A DNA stretch of 64,000 bases from Mytilus galloprovincialis (GCF_965363235.1 NC_134846.1:74808724-74872723); one strand, 5' to 3'. Shown: positions 23,870 to 35,600, counted from the first letter of the stretch. Notes: generated from the letters alone by a model not told the origin. Numbers and translations are program-made.

Positions 23870-25001
23870 TTATACTGGATACCTAAATTACACAAAACTC
23901 CATAAAAAGAACGATACATAGCTGGATCTTCAAAATGTTCGACTAAACATCTTTCTAAAGTACTGACTACTATTCTTTCTACAGTTAAAGATGGGCTTCA
24001 CAAATATTGTGATGAGATATATTCTACCAGTGGTGTTAACGAGATGTGGATTCTCAAAAATTCGAAAGATCTACTGCTTAATCTTCGATCACAATCTTTG
24101 CAATTTTGCGGCAACTTAAAGACTTTTGATTTTTCTACGCTATACACTACTATTCCCCATGCTCAGTTGAAAGATCGACTTAACCATCTCATAAAACAGA
24201 GCTTTTTCTATAAAAATGGGAATCGTAGATACAAATTTCTTGTTTTGGGTTACAATAATTTATATTTTGTGAAGAATCACACTGAATCTTCCAGAAAATA
24301 TACTGAAGATGATATTATCAAAATGCTGGACTTTTTGATAGACAATATATTTGTTGAGTTTGGAGGATTTATATTTCAACAGACAGTCGGTATTCCAATG
24401 GGTTCTAATTGTGCACCCCTGCTGGCCGATTTGTTTTTGTACTCGTATGAAGCAGAATTCATTCAATACCTTCTAAAAGACAAAAAGAAAAAGCACCTTC
24501 CGAAATTCTTTAATTTTATTTTCCGATATATTTATGATGTTTTATCATTGAATAACCCATATTTCAGCCAATACTTACATCTCATATATCCCAGCGAAAT
24601 TGAAATTAAGGATACAACTGATACTAGAAGGACTGCTTCATACCTTGATCTTTTCCTCAATATTGACGCAGATGGACGACTTCACACGAAAATCTATGAT
24701 AAACGGGACGATTTCAACTTCCCAATTATCAATTTCCCATTTCTCAGCAGTAACATACCCTCTTCCCCTTAGTATGGTGTTTACATATCACAATTGATAC
24801 GTTATTCTCGTGTTTGTTCACACTATACAGACTTTATATACAGAAGTGTGCTCCTTACACAGAAACTGCTTCAACAAAGTTATTAGGAGGACAGATTAAA
24901 ATTGACACTCCGTAAATTTTATGGACACCATCACGAATTAGTTGATCTATACGATGTGTCTTTGACCAAACTAGCAAAGGACATTTTTACCACATGGTAG
25001 A
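23870..25001 (+). pseudogene. Reverse transcriptase relic, copy 1 (Penelope-like or related)
   Basis: One frame gives WIPKLHKTP, then a stop (23903-23905), then RYIAGS and an uninterrupted 242-codon stretch 24044-24772. Seen in that stretch: motif A FDFSTLYTTIPH (D29), motif B GIPMGSNCAPLLADLF (116-131) and motif C, which reads YIYD (162-165) where active enzymes and copy 3 have YIDD. A late SYLDLFLNIDADGRLHTKIY block resembles the thumb-side region of Penelope-like RTs. After a stop at 24770-24772 homology continues in shifted frames to LRKFYG...LVDLY. No GIY-YIG endonuclease was recognised. Stops, frameshifts and the lost catalytic Asp make it inactive. RT identity is firm; Penelope-like class is an inference. 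Confidence 0.8.
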
Positions 25002-26560
25002 TTGTAATTTGTCATTACGTCGTCTAATCTTTTAATTACCGAACGTGTCTTATTACCCATTGTGACTGTTTTGCTGAGTGTGAATTTGCATTACTATAAG
25101 ACGTGTTACGGTACTTATCTATCCCAAATGTATGTATTTAGTTAAATGTAATATTTGTAATTCTCATCGGATTTTGTCAAACTTGTTGAGGTCTTTTCTA
25201 TTATATTCATGGTAAAGAAAATTAATCACCGCCTTCATTTATTAGATTTGATTTTGTTCAACGTAATCTGAACGATGTTTTACGTTTGAAGTTAGATTCA
25301 AAACAAACCGGACATATATATATATATAATATAGTTAATTGCTATTAATAAGTATTGCAGTGTGCATTGTATTTAAATGTAATATCAGTATTTAGTTCTA
25401 TTATAATCTTAAATCAATCCTAATTCTACCTTATTTTTGATATATAGTTTTTCAAATGTGACGTAATTTTTGTGCTCTTTCAGAAATTCAGATGTGACGT
25501 AATTTTTGTGCCTTTTCACCACTTCGTATGTGACTTCATTTTTATGACTTTTTGCGTTGAGGCCTGGACTAAGTCGGGTGTGTCTATTTTCTGTATTTTT
25601 TTGTCTTTGTATTATGTATTCGAGTTTTGTTTTCTGTAATTAGTTAAGACTTCAGTTTTATCATGTATATCTTTTATATTCATTTGATAAAATTTACTGT
25701 TTGCAATAGCATAAATTGTTCTATATAATAAGGATGTTCTTATCACGAACTCTAGCCGTATTTGGCACAACCTTTTTCAACTTTTGATCCTTAGTGCTGT
25801 ACAATTTTGTACCTTTTTTTGACTTTCGAACTTTTATAGCTGGGCGTCACTGGTAAGTCTTGTGTGGACGAGGCGTGTTTTTGGCGTATTGAATTTTAAA
25901 CCTGATGCCTTTTGTTATCTATTATTCATGTGTTTATTGTAGTCCAGTGATATTATGTTGTCATTTTAATGTTATATTTAACATTGTCATTAAAGTGCGA
26001 GGTTTGGCATGCCACAAAACCAGGTTCAATTTTAACCCACCATTTTTCTTTAAAAATGTCCTGTACCAAGTCAGGAAAATGGCCATTGTTATATCATAGT
26101 TCGTTTCTGTGTGTGTGTAACATTTTTACGTTGTGTCGTTTATTTTCTCTTATATTTTAGTGTGAATTCACATAACTATGAGACGTGTCACGGTACTTTT
26201 CTATTCCAAATTCATGTACTTGGTTTTGATGTTATATTTGTCATTTCTCATCGGATTTTGTCTAATGCTTAGTCCGTTTCTTTGTGTGTTACATTTTAAT
26301 GTTGTGTCGTTGTTCTCCTCTTAAATTTAATGCGTTTCCCTCAGTTTTGGTTTGTTACCCCGATTTTGTTTTTTGTCCATAGATTTACGAGTTTTGAACA
26401 GCGGTATACTACTGTTGCCTTTATTTGTGTCATGTGCACTATTGTTTGTCTGATTGTCTTTTTCATTTTTAGCCATGGCGTTTTCAGTTTATTTTCGATT
26501 TATGAGTTTGACTGTCCCTCTGGTATCTTTCGGCCCTCTTTAATAAACCATTTGGGTTTC
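25002..26560 (+). mobile_element. 3' region of RT copy 1 with embedded small repeats
   Basis: Non-coding stretch after the RT ending in a tail (26430-26545: cattttt agccatggcgtt ... gagtttgactgtccctctgg) shared with 31860-32057. Inside lie three diverged about 45-bp units around 25452-25550 (cagatgtgacgtaatttttg), a reverse copy of repeat D (25725-25905) and repeat B (25998-26100). The shared tail suggests it marks the element's 3' end. The insertions make the original length uncertain. Confidence 0.5.
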
Positions 26561-27811
26561 TATTGTTTTTAATCAGCTTCCAAGTAACATTTCCTTCATT
26601 TGATTTCGTAACTGGTGGCAAAAATTCTATACATTATCATGTTGTCAGATGGACTCAGAATTATGATGTAGAGATTGGATATTAACTTGATTGTTCTCTC
26701 TGCTTTAAAATATGCCAAGAACCGATTTAATATGTTTGACCTCATATGCTAGTTATTATTCTAGTTTTTTGTGTAGATTTATTCTTTGTCTCTTTTGTTT
26801 AAGTGACCTTGTGTTTATTCCCCGATCCTCTGTAAGAGTTTTTTTTCCAAGTGTCTTGTGTTGAAGCAATCACTGCTGTTAACGGTTACTGTTTCTCATC
26901 TTTTGTTTTTGTTTGGATTTTCTGATTCTCGAATCTTGTATAACAACGGGTGACACAATTTTGTTTAAAACATTTCTCATCTTTATTCCCTCTGTTATAT
27001 AGAACTGAGTTTCAAAGTTTGGATTGAACATTCATCTCTTATCCTATCTATTCCTATTCGTATTCAGGCAGAAATTCCCTAAAAGTTCATATCTTGTTCT
27101 CCATCTTCTCGTTGAAATGACAATTTGAAGAGATCTCTTGATAGACAATATATCATGGAAACTACTAAACTAACTTTCCTTAACCAAGTAGCAAATCTAC
27201 TTTAAGGAGGCTCAAGGGTACAAAAAAAATCAGCTAAAATTGAAATATTTTTTTATTACAAATTTTATTTATTATACTATTGGTTGTTACTTTATGATGG
27301 TACAAAAATCAACAAAAAATCAATTCGTTTTGGCCCCTGATGACTTTTAAAATCTTTATATCATCGAAAAAAGCTCCAAATCAACTCCCTTTGGTATTAA
27401 AATTGAAAGAACATTTTTAACTAATCGGTGATCTATATTTTTCATTATTTTTTTCAAATAAACTGTACTTAAACTAAACTGTTTTCAAATTTAAGCGATT
27501 TCTGTAATTTAGTTCTTTTTTTTATTCGATATTACCTTCATCTATTAGTTCAACAGACAAAAAGTACCTTAACAAAAATGCATGCTTCTTTCGAAGACAG
27601 ATTGTGAGCTTAAATGAACGGTGACCCCATATTTTTATTTTATATTTCTATTAAGTATAGGATAAAGTTTATTTATAGAAATAAATAGAGATATCCTATA
27701 TTTGAAAATAAATATGATTTATACCCGCGAGCCCCTTAACTATAATATTTTATCCTGCAAAGGTCAAGTAACAACAAAATGATCACGCCAGACTAGAAAC
27801 GTATTGAAAAA
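26561..27811. other. No feature recognised
   Basis: AT-rich intergenic DNA. The stretch near 27060-27180 could be the decayed upstream part of RT copy 2, but no motif is readable. Confidence 0.35.
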
Positions 27812-28222
27812 ACAACAGCGCCTACATACAGAGTATCTTCCAGTTATTACGATATTTCAGAGCTTCGTTAACTAACATGATTTCCTTGATGGAGGTTTGT
27901 CGCTTACTAGGAAGCAAATAAATCAAGATTTGAAGTTATAATTATCCCTTTAAAAAAATGTACGGACGCCATCACAAGTTGGTTGGCTGTTATTTGATAT
28001 TTGTTTCACAGATGACTATTGACCTGTTCATTTGTTGTAACCACAATCCCTTCCTCTTTTAATCGAATACGACCTACCGAATTAGAAATAAGCCCGGGTT
28101 TATACTAACAGTACCAAATATGGAGAAATAATCAGTTTAACATTCCAGAACACCTGAGAACACCCCTAGTTTTGTTTAAAGGGGTCCGTGTTGCTCTTGT
28201 TTATTTTTTAGTGTTGTCCTTT
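27812..28222 (+). pseudogene. RT relic, copy 2 (3' fragment) with tail
   Basis: 27812-28075 parallels 31362-31640 of copy 3: gcgcctacatacagagtatc, tgatttccttgatggaggtt and acggacgccatcacaagttg all have close counterparts there. It is the extreme 3' coding part only, with frameshifts. At 28137-28222 a tail begins, 'cattccagaacacctgagaa', as at 1417. Confidence 0.7.
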
Positions 28223-28334
28223 TGTGCTTTTTATTTCTTTAATGTATGTGATATTTATACCAACAGTCTTGACTATATACATATATATCCTAAGGTTATG
28301 TCTATAAGTACCTTTGGTTGTCTTCTGAACATCA

Positions 28335-28870
28335 GGAAGTATGGTTAGAATCCAGTTGACGTTTCACGTGTACAGTTGTAAGCATGGACAAAGCCTTCAA
28401 TATGTGACTTCCAATCTTTCTTCTGAACGTTTTCTATGATACCAAGCCTTCCAAGTATTGTTCTGTTGTAACTTTCCAAGTTCCGTGATGCCATTACCCA
28501 TTAGATGAAACGGTGTTATTCGTGACTTCGTCATAAAAGTGATGTTGCATATTTACTTAGAACCAAAGTTTGCACCTTGATCAGAATGGATTCTTTTGGT
28601 AAAAACCGTAAAGGACGACAAAGTTGTTGAAAAATGCGTCTGCAGATGTTTTTGCTGTCTGGTTTCTTGTTGTTTTGCCAAGCGTATAGTGTGAAGCGGT
28701 CTGATTTAATAAATTCAAATATACATTTAAATATTTCAAGTGTAAGGTAGCCAATGCACACTAACTAAAGGGATTGTGTCATCTCAATGTTGATTAGTGG
28801 CGCTCTGTGACTTGCAGCCTGCTACCAGCGAACACATCTGTTGCAGTTCAAGATCCAGTTTTCAATATTA
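28335..28870 (-). pseudogene. Ty3/Gypsy-type integrase relic
   Basis: On the minus strand, in shifting frames, the order of a retroviral-type integrase is readable: a CNRCVR zinc-knuckle remnant, APLINIEMTQ, LVCIGYLTLE, DRFTLYA, then RIHSDQGANFGSK around the second catalytic Asp, MGNGITER before the third catalytic region, and a late DWKSHIEGFVHAYNCTRE. The ordering fits the integrase core of Ty3/Gypsy polyproteins. Stops and frameshifts separate most blocks and the first catalytic Asp of LVCxDYL-type motifs reads G here, so it is dead. No LTRs were found nearby. Confidence 0.75.
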
Positions 28871-29589
28871 AGATTCAAGCTGTCAGTGTTCTGGTAGTTA
28901 CATTGTTGATGTGTATTGGAATGCTGTTGTTGTTTCTATACTGAAACGATACTCATCGCGCAGCTATATCTAAGTCATATGGTATTGCCGCTCTATCAGT
29001 TGACTGTAGAAATCCACAAACGTATATGGTAGTTCGTTGTCCATGTATCTCTGTAAAACAGTATCGTTGTTAGGTGTAGGGACATAATTATAATCGACTA
29101 ACATGGCTATCGTCCCGCGGAAATCTATTAGCTCAAAAACAAAGGAAACTTAACTTGACCGCGAAATACTAACAACCAATCAGAAACAACGATTCAAGTA
29201 AATGTATATAATGGCTATTCATAGAACAATAGAGTGCATACACAAAATTAAGGTTAACAAGTAAGAATTTTAACTCAGATTTAAAATTCAAAAAATGAAT
29301 ACTTTTATTATAAACTGATCTACAATCTGTCGATACCTGTATCTTGGCATTGCACAAGGTTATGTTTTTCTCTGACTGTTCATGACGTCTTTACACTAAA
29401 TCCATTGGATGTTGGATGTGTACGGATTGATAATTTAGTCTTAGAGGCATGATTTTTTTTATTAGTTGTTAGTGGCTTTGAACTAGCTGTCAGATCTGTT
29501 CCTAGTGTCTTTTTGTTGTCGGGATGTACAAGTACCCGGCCACGTGCACTTGTATTTTTGTCCATCTGATGAGTTAAGCCCTTTTTCAA
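28871..29589. other. Possible upstream remains of the Gypsy relic; otherwise nothing
   Basis: On the minus strand this lies 5' of the integrase relic and should hold RNase H or zinc-finger remains, but no motif is readable. Open frames at 29169-29357 and 29380-29589 lack support. Confidence 0.3.
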
Positions 29590-29975
29590 ATGATTTTTAT
29601 AGTTCGCTCTTATGTTGTACTGTTATACCACTGTCCCATGTTAGGGGAGGGTTTGGATCCCACTAACATGTTTAACCCCGCCACATTATGTATGTATGTT
29701 CCTGTCCCAAGTCAGGAGCCTGTAATTCAGTGGTTGTCGTTTGTTTATGTGTTACATATTTGTTTTTCGTTCATTTTTTTTTTTATATATAAATGAGGCC
29801 GTTAGTTTTCTCGTTTGAATTGTTTCACATTGTCATTTCGGGGCCTTAAATAGCTGACTATGCGGTATGGGGTTTGCTCAATGTTGAAGGCCGTGCGGTG
29901 ACCTATAGTTGTTAATTTCTGTGTCATTTTGGTCTCTTGTGGACGGTTGTCATACCACATCTCCTTTTTTATATT
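29590..29975 (-). repeat. Dispersed repeat family A, long reverse copy
   Basis: Carries 'ccatgttaggggagggtttg', 'cccaagtcaggagcctgtaa', 'gaaggccgtgcggtgaccta' and ends 'gttgtcataccacatctcct', the exact reverse of the 4912-5345 order. The terminal T-rich run follows the head motif. Open frames 29590-29796 and 29802-30008 lie inside and are not taken as genes. Confidence 0.7.
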
Positions 29976-30160
29976 ATATAAAAATAGATGATTTTTACGA
30001 TATATCAAATTATAATTTAATTTTGGATGTAACGCGTCCTCTGATTGGTGACGTTATTTTGTTATCAGCCCATAGACATAATTTAGTCATGTGATCGTGA
30101 CGTCATCAACGTTTTTTCATGGTTTTCTACGGTTTAAAACGGAATTTAGAATTAAATTAT

Positions 30161-30313
30161 AAGAAATGACTGTAATATTTTTTCTGTCTAATCGAAATAA
30201 CATAAAAAATGTGGCGCACACTGTTAAATAACCCGTTACGCGCGTTATTCAGTGTGCACCAAATTTTTTATGTTATTTCTTCATAGACAGAAAAAATATT
30301 ACAGTCATTCCTA
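30161..30313. repeat. Foldback MITE with ~70-bp arms
   Basis: Left arm aagaaatgactgtaatattt... and right arm ...aaatattacagtcattcc are reverse complements over about 70 bases with few mismatches, meeting at a CpG-rich centre (ttacgcgcgttat). Nothing is encoded. A cruciform or hairpin RNA could form. Confidence 0.85.
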
Positions 30314-30467
30314 AAATCATAAAAATAACTCTGCTAAATAAAGATAATAGTAATCAAAGGTACCAGTATAAATTGCGTTGACAGGCAGCATAAACATGGA
30401 CATAAAAAGCTTTAGTTTGATTCGGCAAAGCAAAAAACACACAAACAAAAACTTTGATGAACACTTG

Positions 30468-30799
30468 GCATTATCAAGATGATTGATTTCTTGATTGACA
30501 ACATATTTGTTACGTTTGGATGACGTGTTTTACAACAGACTGTCGGGTTTCCAATGGGAACCAATTGTGTCCCTCTTCTTGCCGACTTGTTTCGTTATTA
30601 TTATTAGGCGGACTACATACAGGAACTTCTTAGGAAGAAAGATAAGAAGTTAGCAATATCCTTTCACTTTACGTTCAGCTATATAGATGATGATCTCTCA
30701 CTAAATAATATCAAATTTGGTGACTATGATGAACGAATCTATCCTATCCAAGTAGAGATAAAGGATACTACAAATACATTTAAGTCTGCCTCATATCTT
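30468..30799 (+). pseudogene. RT relic, copy 3, 5' part
   Basis: Matches copy 1 from the DFLIDNIFV block on: motif B GFPMGTNCVPLLADLF and motif C SYIDDDLSLNN, so the catalytic YIDD is kept, then VEIKDTTNT and SASYL. In-frame stops follow IFVTFG and precede ADYIQ. The block is cut at 30799 by inserted DNA and resumes at 31251. Confidence 0.8.
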
Positions 30800-31250
30800 A
30801 ATAATAATAATTAATAATTATAATTATTCAAGTAAAGGCAATATATACAATTACATAATACAACCTTAAAATATATCAATGGTTGTTACATAGGTACCAC
30901 TAATGCCTTAACCCAAGGATGAACCATGAAAGCAAACACTCGCTGCATTGAAGACCTGTTGGTGACCTTCTGCTGTTGTCTTCTCTATGGTCGGGTTGTT
31001 GTCTCTTTGACACATTCCCCATTTCCATTCTCAATTTTATTTTAAGCTTATTTCCAATGGGGTCCTTTTAGTCTTGATAATAAAATGAATCATTTTTCAA
31101 TCAATTTTACATCAATACTAGTATCCATGATACACAGCATAACTTGTTCATATAAAAAATAATCTAATATTTTGGTCTTTTGTGGATAATTGTTTCATTG
31201 GCAATCATACCACATCTTCTTTTTTTATAATAAAATTCAAATCTGAATCT
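30800..31250. mobile_element. Insertion splitting RT copy 3
   Basis: About 450 bases separate SASYL from DLHLEIDNEGRL, which are contiguous in copy 1. The insert begins with AT-rich aataataataattaataatt. It holds a known small repeat (gaccttctgctgttgtcttc...ccccatttcc) and ends with a reverse family A head (attgtttcattggcaatcat accacatctt) and a T-rich run. It may be one family A-related unit or two adjacent insertions. A target-site duplication could not be fixed. Confidence 0.65.
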
Positions 31251-31640
31251 GACTTACATCTAGAAATTGACAATGAGGGCCGGTTGAAAACAAAACATTA
31301 CGACAAAAGAAATGATTTCAGCTTCCCAATTGTGAATTTTCCATATTTATGTAGCAACATTCCAGCAGCGCCTGCATACGGAGTATAGATACGATATTCC
31401 CGCGCTTGTATTTCCTATCATGATTTTCTTGATAGAGGATTGATGCTCACCAGGAAGCTATCAAACCAAGAGTTCAAAATGGTAAAGTTGAAATCATCCC
31501 TTCGTAAATTTTACGGACGCCATCACGAGTTGGTTGACCGTTATGGAATAACCGTTTCACAAATGATATCGGATATGCTCTTTAATGTTGTAACTACAAT
31601 GCCCTTCCCTTTTCCCGAATGTGACCTTCCGAATTAGTCG
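31251..31640 (+). pseudogene. RT relic, copy 3, 3' part
   Basis: Continues the RT: HYDKRNDFSFPIVNFPYL, NIPAAPAYGV, a stop at 31386, then in a shifted frame LMLTRKL and SLRKFYGRHHELVDRYGI to a TAG after CDLPN. It is less decayed than copies 1 and 2 in this part. Joined reading across the insertion is my comparison with copy 1, not a functional gene. Confidence 0.8.
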
Positions 31641-32057
31641 ACTATTTACCTGATTTGTAATAACATAAGCAACACGACGGTAGATATGTACCAGGATTTG
31701 AGAATTTTTGAATATGATGATTTATGATAGTTTGTATGAGTGTAACCAATGTAACCAATGTAACCATTATGTCAATGGGGGTTACAAAACAAGGTAACTG
31801 AATTATGGTGCACATTTTGTGCCTTATATGCACGACGGGTGCCACCTGTGGAGCAGGATCTGCTTACCCTTCCGGAGCAGCTGATATCACCCCCAGTTTT
31901 TACTGGGGTTCGTGTTGCTTAGTCTTTTGTTTTCTATGTTGTGTCTTCTGTACTATTTTTTGACTGTTTGTGTTTTTATTTTTTTAAATATGGCGATGTC
32001 AGTTTATTTTCCATCTATGAGTTTGACTGTCCCTCAGGTATCTATCGCCCCTCTTTT
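31641..32057 (+). mobile_element. 3' tail of RT copy 3
   Basis: From 31860 'cttccggagcagctgatatc', 'gtgttgcttagtcttttgtt' and finally 'gagtttgactgtccctcagg', the same order as the tail after copy 1 (26430-26545) and the isolated tail at 1417-1548. A triple gtaaccaat(g/t) run occurs at 31741-31770. Confidence 0.55.
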
Positions 32058-32129
32058 ACCGATATAAAAACTATAAAAAAAATATACAAAAGATACAACT
32101 TGATATAAGGCAGCGTGGCATGTTAACAG

Positions 32130-32418
32130 CTAAATAAAGCCATACTAATAACCCACCAAGTTACAATGATCTGATGCAAACTCTAAATAAAAGGTTCTCC
32201 CCTCCTAATCAGTCTGAAATCATTATATGACTCAAATTGATGCTAGAATTAGGAGAAGAGGCGAGTCTTTACCAGAATTAGCACATGTACGCCTGGCTAG
32301 TCCAACAGCCCCACTATATGTTCAAGATAACCTAGCATACAGAGCATTCCGAAATGCACTTAATGACCAAGAGCTCGAATGGGCTATTGTCCAAACTAGC
32401 ACTGATATCATTGATTAG
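32130..32418 (+). pseudogene. Ty3/Gypsy gag fragment
   Basis: Two frames, one base apart, give SYNDLMQTLNKRFSPPNQSE and then RRRGESLPELAHVRLA, AFRNALNDQELEWAI. This is the order of the Gypsy gag (capsid-like) region: 'L..RF.pp.q', 'R.r..GEsl.eLa', 'aF..aL.d..l'. Only about 90 residues remain, with one frameshift at about 32226 and a stop at 32416-32418. It sits about 230 bases upstream of the eIF3L start codon. There is no sign that it belongs to the same insertion as the integrase relic at 28335. Confidence 0.7.
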
Positions 32419-32594
32419 GGCGGAACGAGAAGGTTCATGGGATATTCATTTGACCTCCATTTCCTCAAGTTGACGTTTGTTTGCAGGAATTTAAATCTAC
32501 ATTATGTTCGACTATTGTCTGATCAGCTTAGTTGTAAAAGTACGAGTTGGCAAAGGTACGAGCTGTCTTGTACTCCGATGTCCGACTTTGTGTT

Positions 32595-32645
32595 CTTTTT
32601 CTTTTCGTCAAGAGCAGACAACTCTCTCGTAGATTTTTTTCCAAC
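32595..32645 (+). promoter_or_regulatory. Candidate TOP/TCT-type start and 5' UTR of eIF3L
   Basis: The pyrimidine run cttttcttttt-like sequence (32593-32607, ttctttttcttttcgtc) lies about 50 bases before the ATG. A C followed by uninterrupted pyrimidines is the hallmark of TCT initiators and 5' terminal oligopyrimidine mRNAs, typical of translation-machinery genes. Whether transcription starts here is an inference; no TATA box is seen. Confidence 0.35.
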
Positions 32646-35600
32646 ATGTGGAGTGACGAACCACCAGCATCTTTTGCTCCTCCTGAAGTAAATATGAATG
32701 TTTTTGATATAAAATCTTGTATATAGAATATACACAGGTCGTTTGTATATGTTATATGTATTTCAATGGAATTCCTGATTCGTTCAATACAGGATAGTGC
32801 ATCATATTGTTGAACTCCTTGACATGACAGCCCGACTTCTCTGTAAAACTATAAATAGACTCAATCTTTTGACCAGAAGATAATCCGGTACTTGTTCCAG
32901 CTTAAACTAGTGATGTCCATTTATTAGTTTAAGACTATTTTGTATTTTTTTTATTCATCTCAAACATGAAAAATTAACATTGAATATTCTCACAAAGGAA
33001 ATGACACTTGTCTCTGAAAAAATGTCTACATTCTACAGTACGTGTATATACCTTTATTCAACACAATGTTCCCAACTCATTTTTTAGAAATGAAACTTGA
33101 TCAAGAATTTTCATTGTAGTTGGCTAAGTATTCAGTAAAGTGCTGTTTCAATGGGTGTCCAAGAAAAATGCATTTTTTTCATATTTTAAATTATTTTGAG
33201 TTTTAATGCAGGTAGCTAATCAATCCACTGTATGATGAAGAGATAATATAAACAGTCTCATATGAAAAGTTTATTGTTGAATAAAGTATTTTATAAATGA
33301 AGTGTTGAATTCCCTAATTTTTACATGCTTATTTTGTGACATGATCGAATGACCCAAAACCAAAATTGTTTTATAAACCCTTTTTTTATGAATGGCAACT
33401 AGGTAAAAAGGATTAACAGGTAATACAATAATTTTAGCAAGGTTTAGGACACTAAAACATGAAAAATCTTCGAAAAATTAGAAGTAAAAACAATTTTAAA
33501 CATGTTAAATGGTCACGTTGTCGGACTAACATTTTCTGTCTTCTTCCTAAGTGAAAATGAAATATAACTTATGTAACAATAGAGGGCAATTAAATGCACG
33601 AAATATCTTGAAGCTTGAGCTTATTAACTAAAATGTGATAATTCATCATGAAGATACAGCAGAAAGTTTTAGTTTTTTCAGGAATTGTCATTAAAGTTTA
33701 CTCTTGAAAAATCTGTCCAACCGTAACGGGCGAACATTTCAATTTTCATTTGCAAGTTGCCTACTCAGTTTTTGGTTTTTTTAATGTTTATGACAACATA
33801 TTTAATGACAATCGCGATGCGCATACAGTAATGCTGTCAACCGTTCCTTTTTACTCAAAGTCAACGACATCGAAGGGGTGAATGCTCTTTCTGTCCAACC
33901 AAGAGATGGAAGTTACATCTGAATTAATGTTACATCCAACATCCAACATATTCTCTACAATGGCTACCACAAGTCATGGAATCGATTTGCTTCCACTTCG
34001 ACAATAACTAAACCTTAAATAGTACCGTATATATGAAAAATAAAGAGGTTTTAAACTGTTGACAGTGTAAATTGGACATTATTTTGAACATTAGGACGTA
34101 ACAAGGGTCCAATAATGTTCTGTTGGATGAACCTTAGGACAAAATCTTCTAATGTCGGACGTAACAGCTTTTTAAAAGTAAAAAGAAACTTGTCAAGAAC
34201 TAACGAGTCCACATAAATTCAAAAACAGTTCTAAAGAGGTGCCCATTTTTAAATTGCCATTTGGATCAGTAAAATCATGCATTCTGTCCTATCTTTGTCC
34301 GACAGGGAATATAATCTCCTATGTTTGTCCTACATCAAATGAATTCTGTACACTGTTCATCCAACAGTTTTTTATGGTTTCATTTTATCCATTTATTTAA
34401 TAATGAACCATTTGACCTCTTGCTGAGGAACACCAACTGTAGATATTAGTATAAACAGCATAGTTTTGATTTTGTTTTTGACTTTGAATGATGCAAATAG
34501 AACAAATTCTCATCCAAAAATGTCCCCGTTTGTCCGACATATTTTAAGATTTTTCAAACTTATAAGTTAGTTTTTGAAAAATTTAACGAAATGATATTCT
34601 TTAATTGAAGATCTTATGAACTGCCAAAGAAAAATTAATATATTTATTAAGGAAGCCTACATATACAGTGTTCCAGCTTGAATCTCAGGGCAGAAGGGTG
34701 CTTCTTGTCTGAAAGGGCACTTTAGCGCAATAACCCAAATTGTAAGGGCACTGTTTGGCAGTGTATTAATAACCTTGAATATATGTATTATATATTGCTA
34801 GGCTCAGCTGCAGAACATTACTTGTATTTTAACCTTATTCAGAAATTCCAAGTGTTGGTTCCAGTAAGATTTTTTTATTATCAAATTATCATACCATGAC
34901 ACAAAGCATATCATTTTAATTGATGTAAATTTATGCAAACTGTGCATTTTGATCAGGAAAAAAATCCTTAGAAAAATCTTTTTTTTTATTTTATAATTTA
35001 TATAACTTAATTATACAAGTCTATTAAAATAAACAAGTAGTTCTGAAAGATGGAGCTAAACAAAATTGAATTTGTTATGTAATTAAATTATTTACATTAA
35101 AACTACTTGTTTAGACATATAGTATTTGTGTTATTGAAAGTTACCTAACTTGTAAATTGTTACAAAAAAGTATTAAGAAGTGCACACCGAAGTGCTCCTA
35201 AGTAGGGAGTTTTATAAATATAACAGGTGATACAAGAGATGATTATATTATAATGATGCAATAATACATTGCATACATGTATATAACAGAAGGTATAAAC
35301 TCCATTATGGTTAAAAAATAAAAGCATTTGTTAAGTGCTCCTATGTAAGGAGGATTATAATACAAGAAATAAAACAGGAAGTGGTGCAATCTTGTTATGT
35401 TCAAATACAAATTTCTTTGGTTCTTCTTTTAATTTCATACTCGTGGTTATAAAAACAAAACGTTTTTACCAATCTACCAATTTACTCAAAACTTAGTCTG
35501 CCTTTTAAATTGTTTTAAATTTTCTTTAAAAATATTTTTTTTTATGTGTACATAAGCTATGATACGTAAACATTACAAATGGCTAACATGTCAGCATTTT

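Noticed and set aside
24044-24772. Active reverse transcriptase gene
   Set aside because: Catalytic YIDD is YIYD, a stop lies upstream at 23903, another at 24770, and homology continues past it in other frames.
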